A DNA stretch of 64,000 nucleotides from Halopseudomonas pelagia CL-AP6 (GTDB lineage Bacteria; Pseudomonadota; Gammaproteobacteria; Pseudomonadales; Pseudomonadaceae), in contig NZ_AROI01000004.1 of NCBI RefSeq assembly GCF_000410875.1, forward strand, positions 148,745-212,744, read 5' to 3'. The notes beneath the pieces were generated by a model. It saw nothing but the letters and a program-made list of their open reading frames with translations, searched no databases and was not told the DNA's origin. The position numbers and the translations under genes are program-made. Below, in pieces: positions 43,613-53,701 of the stretch (its first letter is position 1; each line of letters starts with the position of its first letter).

Positions 43613-44568
43613 TCAGCCAGCTCACCGTCTTCACGTAACATGGCCAGCAGGTGCTGCATATCTTCGGGCAACCCCACTTCCCAGGACATATGCCTACCGT
43701 CGACCGGGTGTTCCAGCTCCAACCGCCGGGCGTGCAGCGCCTGGCGCGGGAATTCGCGCAGCAGGGCAATCAGCTCCTTGCTCGCACCCGCCGGTACGCG
43801 CATACGGCCACCGTAGGTCTGATCCCCGACCAATGGAAAGTAGATGTGGCTCATATGCACCCTAATCTGGTGGGTGCGGCCGGTTTCCAGCTTGACCTTC
43901 ACATGTGTGTGCGCGCGGAAGCGGCTGATCACCCGGTAGTGACTGACCGCCTGCTTGCCGCCGACCATCACCGCCATCTTCTGCCGGTTGGTTCCATGCC
44001 GGGCAATCGGCTGATCGACTTTGCCGCCGGCGGTCATCACGCCGACCACCACGCATTCGTATTCACGGGTAACCGTGCGCTCCTGCAGCTGATTGACCAG
44101 GTCGGTCTGCGCCTCCAGGGTTTTGGCCACGACCATTAACCCGGTGGTGTCCTTGTCCAACCGGTGCACGATGCCTGCACGCGGCACCTTGGCCAGCTCG
44201 GGTGCGTGATGCAGCAAGGCATTGAGCAGGGTGCCGTCGGCATGCCCTGCCGCCGGATGCACGACCAGTCCGGCCGGTTTGTTAATCACCAGCAAGGCAG
44301 CATCTTCATAGATCACATCCAGCGCAATCGCCTCGGGCTGCCAATCACCCTGCACTTCCCGTTCGGCGTCTAGCTCCAGCTTTTCACCGCCGTAGACGGT
44401 ATCGCGCGGGCGCACGCTACGGCCGTCCAGCGTCAAGCTGCCATCCTTGATCCAGCCCTGCAGGCGGGAGCGTGAGTGCTCGGGGAACAATTGGGCCGCC
44501 ACCTGGTCTAGGCGTTGACCGCCACTCTCAGGGGTGACCAGTGCAGACAAGCGGATACGATCAGACAT
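43609..44568 (-). CDS. rluD: 23S rRNA pseudouridine synthase D
   Basis: RluD makes pseudouridines 1911, 1915 and 1917 in helix 69 of 23S rRNA, needed for normal ribosome function. The 319-residue protein has an N-terminal S4 domain (RLDQVAAQLFPEHSRSRLQGWI) and the RluA catalytic motif GIVHRLDKDTTGLMVVAK containing the catalytic Asp. Later, GRTHQIRVHMSHI is a second family motif. It is transcribed divergently from bamD over 191 bases and is translationally coupled to pgeF. Confidence 0.95.
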   Translation of the reverse strand: MSDRIRLSALVTPESGGQRLDQVAAQLFPEHSRSRLQGWIKDGSLTLDGRSVRPRDTVYGGEKLELDAEREVQGDWQPEAIALDVIYEDAALLVINKPAGLVVHPAAGHADGTLLNALLHHAPELAKVPRAGIVHRLDKDTTGLMVVAKTLEAQTDLVNQLQERTVTREYECVVVGVMTAGGKVDQPIARHGTNRQKMAVMVGGKQAVSHYRVISRFRAHTHVKVKLETGRTHQIRVHMSHIYFPLVGDQTYGGRMRVPAGASKELIALLREFPRQALHARRLELEHPVDGRHMSWEVGLPEDMQHLLAMLREDGELAE

Positions 44569-44681
44569 TCAGGACTCACTGGCAGGCGCCGGGGCGCAAT
44601 GGCAAAGCGCAATCCTTTTTGGAATCGGCTCTGCGCTGTGGTTAAATACGGCTTCTTTAAAGGCAATCCCCGATAACAGGG

Positions 44682-44709
44682 TTGCCTGTAAACAGGACCC
44701 AACTATAAC
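44682..44709 (+). promoter_or_regulatory. Possible sigma-70 promoter of bamD
   Basis: TTGCCT 44682-44687 and TATAAC 44704-44709 with a 16-bp spacer stand 50 bases before the bamD start in the rluD-bamD divergent gap. Motif match only. Confidence 0.5.
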
Positions 44710-44759
44710 AGGACGGCTGTTCCGGCAACAGCGTGTGGTCGTCCATCCGGATATCAACT

Positions 44760-45752
44760 ATGTCGATGAAACACCTGCTGCTGGTTGCTGTGCTCGCTCT
44801 GACCGCTGCCTGCTCCTCGAATCCGAAGGTAATTGACGAGTCGCTAAGCGAGTCGGAGCTATACCTGATGGCCCAGGAAAATCTTGATGCCAACAACTAT
44901 GGCCCGGCAATTGAAAGCCTGCGCGCGCTGGAATCACGTTATCCGTTCGGTCGCTTTGCCCAGCAGGCGCAGTTGGAACTGATTTACGCCTATTATCAGA
45001 ATGCTGAGCCCGAAGCCGCCAAGTCGTCGGCTGATCGCTTTATTCGCCTGCATCCACAGCATCCCAACGTCGACTATGCCTACTACATGCGTGGCATGAC
45101 CTCCTTTACCCGTGATGCCGGCATCTTCGAGCGCTTTCTGCCGCTAGACATGACCCGCCGCGATCCGGGCGCTGCACGCGATTCGTTCAACGAGTTTGCC
45201 CAGTTGGTCAGCCGTTATCCGGAAAGCCGTTATGCCCCGGATGCGCGCCTGCGCATGGTCTACCTGCGTAACCTGCTGGCCGCTTACGATGTGCATGTTG
45301 GCCATTACTACTTGAAGCGTGATGCCCACCTGGCCGCTGCCAACCGCGGACGCTATGTGGTCGAGAATTTCCAGCAGACGCCATCCGTCGGTGATGGTCT
45401 GGCCCTGATGGTCGAGGCTTACCAACGGCTGGCCATGGACGACCTGGCCAACAGCGCTCTGGTTACCCTACAGGAAAATTACCCGCAGCACCCCAGCTTG
45501 CAGGATGGCCAATTCCGCCATCATGTTGAGCCTGCAGAGCAGCAAGCAGGTCGCCTGCGCGGCATGACGCTGGGCTTTATGGATCGAGTGCTGACACCAC
45601 CGTCTCGCCAGGCTGGCACCCAGATGGAAAGGGAAATGCAGAGCCAGTATCAGCAAGCCGTTGCCGCGATCCCACGGGAGATACGCACACCGCAGCAGGA
45701 TCGCCAGACCCGTTCGATCTGGAGCAGAATTACCTTTGGGCTATTTGACTAG
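44760..45752 (+). CDS. bamD: Outer-membrane assembly lipoprotein BamD
   Basis: BamD is the essential lipoprotein of the BAM complex that folds outer-membrane proteins with BamA. The 330-residue product has a signal peptide with lipobox LTAAC (Cys about 18). It continues with tetratricopeptide-like repeats ([55 protein letters not shown]) and ends with TFGLFD as in PAO1. ATG 44760 or the ATG two codons later could start; the ribosome site is poor for both. The C-terminal Gln/Arg-rich extension beyond the TPR part is typical of Pseudomonas. A terminator follows. Confidence 0.94.
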   Translation: MSMKHLLLVAVLALTAACSSNPKVIDESLSESELYLMAQENLDANNYGPAIESLRALESRYPFGRFAQQAQLELIYAYYQNAEPEAAKSSADRFIRLHPQHPNVDYAYYMRGMTSFTRDAGIFERFLPLDMTRRDPGAARDSFNEFAQLVSRYPESRYAPDARLRMVYLRNLLAAYDVHVGHYYLKRDAHLAAANRGRYVVENFQQTPSVGDGLALMVEAYQRLAMDDLANSALVTLQENYPQHPSLQDGQFRHHVEPAEQQAGRLRGMTLGFMDRVLTPPSRQAGTQMEREMQSQYQQAVAAIPREIRTPQQDRQTRSIWSRITFGLFD

Positions 45753-45771
45753 AGGTTGAGACTGCGCGGAC

Positions 45772-45805
45772 AAAAAGCTGGCCGGATATCCGAGCCAGCT
45801 TTTTT
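45772..45805 (+). terminator. Rho-independent terminator after bamD
   Basis: AAAAAGCTGGC (45772-45782) pairs with GCCAGCTTTTT (45794-45804); the inner CGGATATCCG can extend the stem. A T run follows. It lies between convergent bamD and nadE. Confidence 0.9.
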
Positions 45806-45838
45806 ATTGCCTGCTCTGCCAGCGCGAGCAGAACAGTA

Positions 45839-47470
45839 TCAGTCCTCGACCGACCATCCTGAGGTGATCGGGTAACGTCGGTCCCGACCGAAGCCCCGCT
45901 GAGTAATGCGAGCGCCCACCGCTGCCTGACGGCGCTTGTATTCATTGCGATCCACCAGCCGTACCACGCGAGTCACCACCTCTGCAGCGAAGCCCTTGGC
46001 GACGATATCGCTCGCGGACAGATCATGCTCTATATACAAGCGCAGGATTTCATCCAGCTCCGGATAGGCCGGTAACGAATCCTCATCCTTTTGATCCGGC
46101 GCCAGTTCTGCCGAGGGTGGACGGTCTATAACCCGCTGCGGAATCACCGGCCCCAGGCTGTTGCGGTACTCCGCAAGACGGAACACCAGCGTCTTGGGTA
46201 CATCCTTGAGCACGTCAAAACCGCCCGCCATGTCGCCATACAATGTAGCGTAACCCACTGCCATCTCACTTTTGTTGCCGGTGGTCAGTACCAGGGCGCC
46301 GGTCTTGTTCGAGAGTGCCATCAACAGCGTGCCACGGCAGCGCGCCTGCAGATTTTCTTCGGTGGTATCTTTGGCCAAGCCAGCGAAAACCGGCTCCAAT
46401 GTCTGCATGAAAGCCTCCACCATGGGCGCGATGGACAGCACCCGATAGGTTACATGTTGGGTGCGCGCCTGGGCTTCGGCGTCCTCCAGGCTCATACTTG
46501 AGGTGTAGTGGTAAGGCATCATGATCGCTTCGACATGCTCTGCTCCCAGCGCATCCACGGCCACTGCCAGCGTCAATGCCGAATCGATCCCCCCAGAAAG
46601 CCCCAGCAACACACCCTTGAAACCGCTCTTGCCAACATAGTCGCGCACCCCGAGCACCAGCGCCTGATAAACGCTTTCTTCCAGAGCAGGCAAGGCGGCC
46701 AGGCTGCCCTGACGCAGCTTGACCTGCTGAGCGTCATAGTCGACGTCCACTGGATGCAGACCCTCAGCGTAGGCTGGCGCACGCAGGGCGATATCACCCT
46801 GGCTACCCATTGCTATCGAGCCACCGTCAAACACCAGCTCATCCTGGCCGCCAACCTGGTTGACGTAAATCACCGGCATGCTGCCTTCGGCGCAGCGTTC
46901 CCTGAGCACAGCCTCGCGCTCGGCTTGCTTACCCATATGAAAAGGCGATGCATTCAGATTGAGCATCAAACGCGCGCCCACCTCTTTCGCCTGGGCCATC
47001 GGTTGCTGCTGCCAAATATCCTCGCAGATGGTTATGGCAACAGGCAGGCCATCAATCTGAACAACACAGGCTTGGTCACCTTCGGCAAAATAGCGTTTTT
47101 CGTCAAACACCTTGTAGTTAGGTAGATGCTGTTTGCTGTAGTGCGCCAACAGCTTGCCATCGGCAATCACTGCCGCACGATTGAAACACTTACCCTGCTC
47201 CTGCCACGGGTACCCAACCACCACATAGATGCCTTTGCAGGCATCGGTCAAGTGTTGCAAAGCCGCTGCAATACGCGCCTGCATACTGGAGCGCAGCAGA
47301 AGATCCTCTGGTGGGTAGCCGCACAAGGCCAATTCCGGAAATACAATTACCCTGGCTTGCAGCTCGTCACGCGCATAACAGGCAGACTCGATGATCCTCT
47401 GCAAATTACCCTGGATATCCCCGACCCGTAGATTCAACTGCGCCATCACAACGCGGAGGGTGGCTGTCAT
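45839..47470 (-). CDS. nadE: Glutamine-dependent NAD+ synthetase
   Basis: This enzyme converts nicotinate adenine dinucleotide to NAD+ with ATP and glutamine-derived ammonia. The 543-residue protein has an N-terminal nitrilase-type amidase with VFPELALCGYPPEDLL (Glu46), the Lys region SKQHLPNYKVFDEKRYF and the catalytic Cys in ITICEDIW. A C-terminal synthetase follows, with PP-loop LGLSGGIDSALT at about 290 and TTGNKSEMAVGY. AGGAG lies 8 bases before ATG. It is convergent with bamD and divergent from the PP0621-type gene. Confidence 0.96.
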   Translation of the reverse strand: MTATLRVVMAQLNLRVGDIQGNLQRIIESACYARDELQARVIVFPELALCGYPPEDLLLRSSMQARIAAALQHLTDACKGIYVVVGYPWQEQGKCFNRAAVIADGKLLAHYSKQHLPNYKVFDEKRYFAEGDQACVVQIDGLPVAITICEDIWQQQPMAQAKEVGARLMLNLNASPFHMGKQAEREAVLRERCAEGSMPVIYVNQVGGQDELVFDGGSIAMGSQGDIALRAPAYAEGLHPVDVDYDAQQVKLRQGSLAALPALEESVYQALVLGVRDYVGKSGFKGVLLGLSGGIDSALTLAVAVDALGAEHVEAIMMPYHYTSSMSLEDAEAQARTQHVTYRVLSIAPMVEAFMQTLEPVFAGLAKDTTEENLQARCRGTLLMALSNKTGALVLTTGNKSEMAVGYATLYGDMAGGFDVLKDVPKTLVFRLAEYRNSLGPVIPQRVIDRPPSAELAPDQKDEDSLPAYPELDEILRLYIEHDLSASDIVAKGFAAEVVTRVVRLVDRNEYKRRQAAVGARITQRGFGRDRRYPITSGWSVED

Positions 47471-47605
47471 TGTCGATCTCCTGATTCATAATGCTGCCAT
47501 TGTCAGGCATGCTGCACACAGCCGCAATAATACGCCGCGAGATGCTTTACCGAGCGCTTGAGCTTCACGCGCTATACTTGAATGTGAATTTTACAGGACG
47601 GACAG

Positions 47606-47842
47606 ATGGGTCTGATCAAACTGATAATACTGGTGGCCGTGATCATTGGCGTGGTAATGCTCTGGCGGCGATTTAAGGCATGGCAGATCTCTAGCCAGCA
47701 AACGAGCTCCACTCCCAACCAGCCGCCGCTGATGGTGCGCTGCGCCGAGTGTCAGCTGCACTTGCCCAAGGACCAGGCCATACAAGCCGGGAACCAATGG
47801 TACTGCTGTGACGCTCACCGCGCTGCCCGGCATCATGACTGA
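47606..47842 (+). CDS. PP0621-family small membrane protein
   Basis: A 78-residue protein with one N-terminal membrane helix (residues 4-20, LIKLIILVAVIIGVVML), a short linker, and a cytoplasmic zinc-ribbon-like part with CAEC and, about 20 residues later, CC followed by two His. It belongs to the family named after P. putida PP0621; no function is known to me. ATG 47606 has AGGACGGA upstream. It overlaps pilS by 8 bases and so may be co-translated with the pili regulator. Confidence 0.85.
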   Translation: MGLIKLIILVAVIIGVVMLWRRFKAWQISSQQTSSTPNQPPLMVRCAECQLHLPKDQAIQAGNQWYCCDAHRAARHHD

Positions 47843-49415
47843 GGTCATCGATTACCAACGGCCACGCATCCTGCGTATCTATAACATCTATCGCGTTATT
47901 CTCGGGTTTTTCCTGACCATCCTCACCAGCGGCGCACTGCGCGATGGGCTGCTGGATTTGAACAACCCCCAGCTGTATGAAATGGTCAGCTGGTTTTACC
48001 TGTTTATCAACTTACTGATTGCGCTAATGCTCCATCGGGGTAAGCGCGACGTACACTTGTTCGTGCTCTCGGTGCTGGACATCTTTCTGCTAGGCAGCAT
48101 TTTTTATGCTGCAGGTGGCGCCGGCAGCGGCTTTGGCAACCTGCTGTTGATACCGGTTGCCGCCGGCAATATCCTGCTCCACGGTCGCATTGGCTTGCTG
48201 CTGGCCGCGCTGGCCAGCCTGGTGACCATCTACCTGACCTTCTACCTCAGTTTGGCCAGCCCCGGTGAAGCGCAGAGTTATCTGCAGGCAGGCGTGCTGG
48301 GCGGCATTTATTTCGCCGTTGCACTCTTCGTGCAGCGTGTGAGCAAACGCCTGCGCCAGTCAGAAAGCCTCGCCAGCCAGCAAGCGGCCAGCCTCGCCAG
48401 CCTGGAAAAACTCAACCAATTGATTATCCAACGCATGCGCACAGGCATTATGGTGATCGCGCGGCGGCAGAATGTGTTGCTAGCCAATGAAGCCGCCGCA
48501 CAAATGCTCGGCAAACCGATTATCCGTGGCATGCCGCTGGACGATCTGGCTATCGGCCTGGCTCAACGCTTGCGTCAATGGCAAGACAACCCTTCAGTAC
48601 GCACCTTACCTTTTAATAACCACAGCGGCGGCGCAGAAATCACCGCCAACTTCAAAACCCTAACCAGTGACGAAGGCGAAACAGTCCTGATTTTTCTGGA
48701 AGACAACACGCAGGTAGCACAGCAGGCCCAACAACTTAAACTGGCTTCTCTTGGCCGTTTAACCGCAAGCATCGCCCACGAGATTCGCAACCCCTTGGGA
48801 GCAATCAGCCACGCGGCGCAGCTCCTCAGCGAATCGGAACACCTTCCCGCCCAGGACAAACGACTAAGCGACATTATTCAGCAGCAATCCAAGCGGATGA
48901 ACCGGGTCATAGAAACGGTGCTCGAACTGTCCAGACGGCGACCCAGCGAGCCGCAATTGGTCGATCTGACCTTGTGGCTGGAACAGTTCGCCGACACCTT
49001 CGGCGCCAGCCAGCCCGCATCCGACCATCTTGAGCTTGAAATTAGCCAGCCAGGCATCATGACACGCATGGACCCCAACCAGCTCAACCAGGTAATAGAT
49101 AACCTGTGCGCCAATGCCCTGCGCTACAGCGGCCCCGAGGGCCAGCCTCGCACTATATGGCTGAAGCTCTATATCCACGCTGACTCGGATCTGCCCATCC
49201 TGGAGGTACTCGACCATGGACCTGGGATTACAGAAGAGCATATCGGTCACATTTTCGAGCCCTTCTACACTACTGAGACCACCGGCACCGGCTTGGGCCT
49301 GTATATTTCCCGCGAACTCTGTGAAAGTAACCAGGCACGGCTGGAATACGAAGCCCTGGTACCCAGAGGCAGTTGCATGCGTATCACCTTTGCCCATCCC
49401 CGACGCCTTGTATAA
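47835..49415 (+). CDS. pilS: Sensor histidine kinase PilS
   Basis: The polar inner-membrane sensor that controls PilR and hence type IV pilin expression. The 526-residue protein has about six membrane segments in 15-180 and a PAS-like region (MRTGIMVIARRQNVLLANEAA). The HisKA box SIAHEIRNPLGAISHAAQLL carries His315, and the ATPase domain has NQVIDNLCANALRYSG, DHGPGITEEHIGHIFEPFYTTE and GTGLGLYISRELCESNQA. ATG 47835 overlaps the upstream small gene; a GTG at 47808 would add nine residues. The match to PAO1 PilS is clear in the C half. Confidence 0.93.
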   Translation: MTEVIDYQRPRILRIYNIYRVILGFFLTILTSGALRDGLLDLNNPQLYEMVSWFYLFINLLIALMLHRGKRDVHLFVLSVLDIFLLGSIFYAAGGAGSGFGNLLLIPVAAGNILLHGRIGLLLAALASLVTIYLTFYLSLASPGEAQSYLQAGVLGGIYFAVALFVQRVSKRLRQSESLASQQAASLASLEKLNQLIIQRMRTGIMVIARRQNVLLANEAAAQMLGKPIIRGMPLDDLAIGLAQRLRQWQDNPSVRTLPFNNHSGGAEITANFKTLTSDEGETVLIFLEDNTQVAQQAQQLKLASLGRLTASIAHEIRNPLGAISHAAQLLSESEHLPAQDKRLSDIIQQQSKRMNRVIETVLELSRRRPSEPQLVDLTLWLEQFADTFGASQPASDHLELEISQPGIMTRMDPNQLNQVIDNLCANALRYSGPEGQPRTIWLKLYIHADSDLPILEVLDHGPGITEEHIGHIFEPFYTTETTGTGLGLYISRELCESNQARLEYEALVPRGSCMRITFAHPRRLV

Positions 49416-49505
49416 TGTTGCAGGGCCAGACGCTGGCCCTAGCCGTGCCGCTGCGAGACCAAACGTGCCGCCAAGAGACCCAAAAAAGGAGCCTGAGAGC
49501 GCCCA

Positions 49506-50849
49506 ATGAATACCCCGACGGTACTGATCATTGACGACGAGCCCGACATTGTCGAATTGCTCGAAATGACTCTGCAACGCATGCAGGTAAAAACCTGCAG
49601 TGCCATCACCATGACCCAGGCGATTGACAAGCTAGGCAGACAGCCGTTTGATCTGTGCCTGACCGATATGCGCCTGCCCGATGGCGATGGCCTGGCCATC
49701 GTGCGACATATCCAGCAGCATCATCCACAAACACCGGTGGCGATGATTACCGCCTACGGCAGTCTGGATACGGCGATTAATGCGCTCAAGGCCGGTGCCT
49801 TCGACTTCCTCACCAAACCCGTGGACCTGAAGCGGCTACGCGAGCTGGTTAACACCGCCCTGCGCTTGAACCAAGGTGAACGATCTACTACCCCGGAAGA
49901 CCAGGCCGACCCCATTCTGGGGGTTTCACCTCCGATCATTCAACTGCGCTCACAGATCGCCAAATTGGCACGTAGCCAAGCGCCGCTGTACATTAGCGGT
50001 GAGTCAGGCAGCGGCAAAGAACTGGTCGCCAGGCGGATTCACGCCCTGGGAGCGCGGGCCGAACAGCCGTTTGTGCCAGTCAACTGCGGAGCTATACCCT
50101 CGGAACTGATGGAAAGTGAGTTTTTCGGCCACCGGCGCGGTAGCTTTACCGGCGCCATTGCAGACAAGCTCGGCCTGTTCCAGGCGGCCTCTGGTGGTAC
50201 CCTGTTTCTCGATGAGGTGGCCGATCTGCCGATGGCCATGCAAGTGAAGCTGCTGCGCGCCATTCAGGAAAAAGCCGTACGCCCGCTGGGCACGCAGCAG
50301 GAAGAGGCGGTGGATATCCGGCTCCTGTGTGCAACCCACAAGGATTTAGCGGCTGAAGTGGCGGCCGGGCGTTTTCGCCAGGATCTGTTTTATCGTATCA
50401 ATGTCATCGAGCTGCGCGTACCGCCACTACGCGAACGCCGTGAAGATATACCGCTGCTAACCCGGCACATCCTCGCCCGGCTTGCCCTGCGCAACGACAT
50501 GCCGCCATCTGAGGTCAGCCCGGAAACCCTCGAGCGGCTGAGCAACTATCGCTTCCCAGGCAATGTGCGCGAGCTGGAGAACATTCTTGAGCGCGCCTTT
50601 ACCTTGTGCGAAGGTCAGTTGATCAATACCCATGACATTCACATCGCTCCCTGTAGCAGTTCCCAGCATGGACAGCCCGCGCTTACCCAAATTGATTCAC
50701 TGGAAGACTATCTAGACAACATCGAGCGCACCGCCATCAACCAGGCACTGGAGGAAACCCGCTGGAACAAGACCGCCGCCGCCAAACGACTCGGGCTGAC
50801 CTTCCGCTCCTTGCGCTATCGGTTGAAAAAGCTCGGCATGGAAGATTAA
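49506..50849 (+). CDS. pilR: Sigma-54-dependent response regulator PilR
   Basis: An NtrC-type activator of pilA transcription with RpoN. The 447-residue protein has a receiver domain with phospho-Asp54 (LTDMRLPDGDG) and Lys in TKPVDL. The AAA+ domain has Walker A GESGSGKE and the sigma-54 contact loop RGSFTGAI. A C-terminal Fis-type helix-turn-helix follows (NKTAAAKRLGLTFRSLRYRLKKLG). It starts 90 bases after pilS. Its 3' end overlaps convergent thiO by 4 bases. The pilin genes are not in this window. Confidence 0.95.
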   Translation: MNTPTVLIIDDEPDIVELLEMTLQRMQVKTCSAITMTQAIDKLGRQPFDLCLTDMRLPDGDGLAIVRHIQQHHPQTPVAMITAYGSLDTAINALKAGAFDFLTKPVDLKRLRELVNTALRLNQGERSTTPEDQADPILGVSPPIIQLRSQIAKLARSQAPLYISGESGSGKELVARRIHALGARAEQPFVPVNCGAIPSELMESEFFGHRRGSFTGAIADKLGLFQAASGGTLFLDEVADLPMAMQVKLLRAIQEKAVRPLGTQQEEAVDIRLLCATHKDLAAEVAAGRFRQDLFYRINVIELRVPPLRERREDIPLLTRHILARLALRNDMPPSEVSPETLERLSNYRFPGNVRELENILERAFTLCEGQLINTHDIHIAPCSSSQHGQPALTQIDSLEDYLDNIERTAINQALEETRWNKTAAAKRLGLTFRSLRYRLKKLGMED

Positions 50850-51949
50850 CCAACGGGTATCAAACGGCCAGCGGGAGCATAGGGCCGTGGATCAATGATC
50901 GGCGCGGCATCCGTCATGAGGTCGGCCAACAGCCGACAGGATGCAGGCGCCAGCACCAAGCCATTGCGATAGTGACCGGTGTTCAGCCACAACCCAGCGT
51001 AGCCCGGTACAGGGCCGATGTAGGGAATACCGTCTGGCGAACCTGGGCGCAAGCCCGCCCAATGGGCCACCGGTTGCACATCCGCCAGCGCGGGGAGCAT
51101 CGCCGCTGCTGACGCCCGCAATGCATCGAGCGCCTCCTGGGTGGTGCGCTTGTCAAAGCCAGCATGCTCCAGGGTACTACCGAACAGCACGTGGCCGTCG
51201 CGCCGGGGGATGGCATAGCGCCCCTCGAACAGCACCATGCTCGGCAACCAGCCGGGCGCGGTCTTGTAGAGAATCATCTGCCCCTTGACCGGCTCTACCG
51301 CAAGCTCCAGGCCGAGTTCGGCCAGCCACGCCCCACTCCAGGCGCCAGCTGCCAGTACCACCGCATCGGCTGCATATTGTGTGGTACCAGCCCAGACGCC
51401 GCGAACCTTGCCCTGCTCCAGCCACAGGTGCGTCACTGGCGTATTTTCCAGCAGCCGAAAACCTTCATGCTGTTGCAAACGTGTTCGCAATGCCGCCATC
51501 AAGCGCGGATTGCGCACATTGGCGACGTCTGGCTGCCATAGCGCTTGCTGGAATCCTTCGGCCAGATGCGGTACCTGTTGATAGATAAAATCTGCATCGA
51601 CCGACCGCAGCGGCTTTTGCTGCGCAGCCGCCCAGCGCAGGGCTTCGGCCTGCTCGGCGTGATCAAGCCAAAGCAGGCCACAGGGGTTGACCTCAGGATC
51701 AGTGCCCGTCGCCCGCGCGAGCGCGTCGGCCCATGGCGGATAGAACCCCTGGGACCAGTTAGCCAGCGCACTGATAGGCTGGCTATAACGCCAGGGATAT
51801 AGCGGCGACACTATCCCGCCGCCCGCCCATGACGCTTCCTGCCCGGTCAGCCGCCGTTCAATCAAGCAGACGGCAAAGCCCTGCTCGAGCAAATTCAAAG
51901 CACTGAGGCAGCCCACTACTCCCCCACCTATCACAATCACCTGCTGCAA
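50846..51949 (-). CDS. thiO: Glycine/D-amino-acid oxidase ThiO
   Basis: A flavin oxidase that forms dehydroglycine for the thiazole of thiamine. The 367-residue protein has QVIVIGGGVVGCLSALNLLEQG for FAD binding, then QEASWAGGGIVSPLYPW, and GLRPGSPDGIPYIGPVPGY with the C-terminal HYRNGLVLAPAS. TTG 51949 is chosen because AGGGGG is 7 bases before it and the protein then starts at the Rossmann strand; upstream in-frame sequence has no support. In PAO1 the gene PA4548 follows pilR too. Some family members act on other D-amino acids. Confidence 0.86.
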   Translation of the reverse strand: MQQVIVIGGGVVGCLSALNLLEQGFAVCLIERRLTGQEASWAGGGIVSPLYPWRYSQPISALANWSQGFYPPWADALARATGTDPEVNPCGLLWLDHAEQAEALRWAAAQQKPLRSVDADFIYQQVPHLAEGFQQALWQPDVANVRNPRLMAALRTRLQQHEGFRLLENTPVTHLWLEQGKVRGVWAGTTQYAADAVVLAAGAWSGAWLAELGLELAVEPVKGQMILYKTAPGWLPSMVLFEGRYAIPRRDGHVLFGSTLEHAGFDKRTTQEALDALRASAAAMLPALADVQPVAHWAGLRPGSPDGIPYIGPVPGYAGLWLNTGHYRNGLVLAPASCRLLADLMTDAAPIIDPRPYAPAGRLIPVG

Positions 51950-52179
51950 TGGATGCCCCCTGTTCAGATGCCGGCACGGCAAAATACTCACCCAGCTTAA
52001 ACCATATGGCCGGCGCCGGTCATGTGCCAAAGCGCTATCCAGACGTGTTAGCTATGCATTACCGATGTGTTACAAGGCATGCTAAAACCCGAATGTTAGA
52101 CCTTCTGACTAGCCCTGGCATATGTCACTTGCGCTGATAAACCGGTATTATTGGCGTCGATTTTCATGCAAAAGGCGAC

Positions 52180-53670
52180 ATGTTAATGACAGCAAAGAAC
52201 ATAGACGTATTGCTTGTCGGTGGGGGCGTCATGAGCGCCACCCTTGGAATGTTGCTCAAACAGTTGGACCCGGCTATGACCATTACCCTGGTCGAACGCC
52301 TGGACCACGTTGCCCACGAAAGCACGGACGGCTGGAATAACGCGGGGACAGGCCATGCTGGCTACTGTGAGCTGAACTACACTCCTGAAGGCACCGACGG
52401 CACCATCACTATCGATCGAGCATTGGCCATCAATGCCTCATTCGAGGTGACCCTGCAGTTCTGGTCGTACCTGGTGGAACAAAAAATCCTCCCGGAACCC
52501 CCGTCCTTTATCAACCCGACACCGCACCAGAGCTTTGTTTGGGGCGACAAAGACACTGATTTCCTCCGGCGCCGGCATGCCATGCTCAGTGCGCACCACC
52601 TGTTTGCCGACATGCAGTTCAGCGACTCTGCCGCACAGATCAACGAGTGGATGCCGTTGGTCATGAAGCAACGCAGTGCCGATCAGACAGTAGCTGCTAC
52701 CCGAGTGGACTTTGGTTCAGACGTGGATTTTGGCTCACTGACCCGCAGCATGATCAAACACCTGGAGAGCAAAGAGAACTTCAACCTGTGGCTCAACCAC
52801 TCGGTCAACTCCTTGAAGAAAAGCAAACGCGGTCATTGGCGCGTTGCGGTCCAGGATGAGAAGACCGGCGAAGAAAAAATGCTCAACGCCAAGTTCGTTT
52901 TCCTTGGTGCCGGCGGCGGCTCGTTGCCCTTGCTGCAAAAATCGCAGATTGATGAGAGTGAGGGTTACGGCGGCTTTCCGGTCAGCGGCCAGTGGTTGGT
53001 CTGCAAAAACCCGGAAATTGTCAGCCAACATAACTCCAAGGTGTATGGCAAAGCCCCCACGGGCGCGCCGCCGATGTCGGTGCCGCACCTGGATACGCGC
53101 ATCATCAATGGTGAGCCAGCGCTGCTGTTCGGTCCGTTCGCTGGCTTCACTACCAAGTTCTTGAAAAAGGGCTCGGTATTTGACCTTTTTTCTTCAGTTA
53201 AAACCTATAACGTTGCGCCAATGATGGCGGTGGGCCGGGACAATATGGACCTGACTCGCTACCTCATTGCGGAATCTTTCCAGTCGCACAAGGACCGTGT
53301 CGCTTCATTGCGTAACTTTTTCCCCGAAGCGGATGAAAAGAATTGGAAGCTGCAGGACGCAGGCATGCGCGTACAAATCATCAAGAAAGATGCCAAGGGG
53401 CATGGCAAGCTGGAGTTTGGCACTGAGATCGTTGCCGCCAAGGATGGCTCCCTGGCGGCGCTGCTGGGTGCCTCGCCCGGAGCCTCGACTGCGGTGCAGG
53501 CGATGATTGACGTACTTGAGCGTTGCTTCCAGGACCGTATCAATACGCCCGAGTGGCAAGCACGAATGAAGGATCTGGTACCGTCCTACGGCCAATCGCT
53601 GATCAAGGATGCAGAACTATTGAAACAGGTTCGCAGCCGCACCCTCAGCACGCTTCAGTTACGCCGATAG
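52180..53670 (+). CDS. mqo: Malate:quinone oxidoreductase
   Basis: A peripheral membrane flavoenzyme that oxidises malate to oxaloacetate and reduces ubiquinone. The 496-residue protein has VLLVGGGVMSATLGMLLKQLDP for FAD. The family signatures HESTDGWNNAGTGHAGYCELNYTP and GKLEFGTEIV...LGASPGAST are both present. ATG 52180 follows AAAAGG; an in-frame ATG at 52186 is equally possible. The 230-base gap to thiO shows no definite promoter that I can defend. Confidence 0.96.
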   Translation: MLMTAKNIDVLLVGGGVMSATLGMLLKQLDPAMTITLVERLDHVAHESTDGWNNAGTGHAGYCELNYTPEGTDGTITIDRALAINASFEVTLQFWSYLVEQKILPEPPSFINPTPHQSFVWGDKDTDFLRRRHAMLSAHHLFADMQFSDSAAQINEWMPLVMKQRSADQTVAATRVDFGSDVDFGSLTRSMIKHLESKENFNLWLNHSVNSLKKSKRGHWRVAVQDEKTGEEKMLNAKFVFLGAGGGSLPLLQKSQIDESEGYGGFPVSGQWLVCKNPEIVSQHNSKVYGKAPTGAPPMSVPHLDTRIINGEPALLFGPFAGFTTKFLKKGSVFDLFSSVKTYNVAPMMAVGRDNMDLTRYLIAESFQSHKDRVASLRNFFPEADEKNWKLQDAGMRVQIIKKDAKGHGKLEFGTEIVAAKDGSLAALLGASPGASTAVQAMIDVLERCFQDRINTPEWQARMKDLVPSYGQSLIKDAELLKQVRSRTLSTLQLRR

Positions 53671-53701
53671 GCAAGCTGGTAGGGGCCGGAACGACCGTCC
53701 C

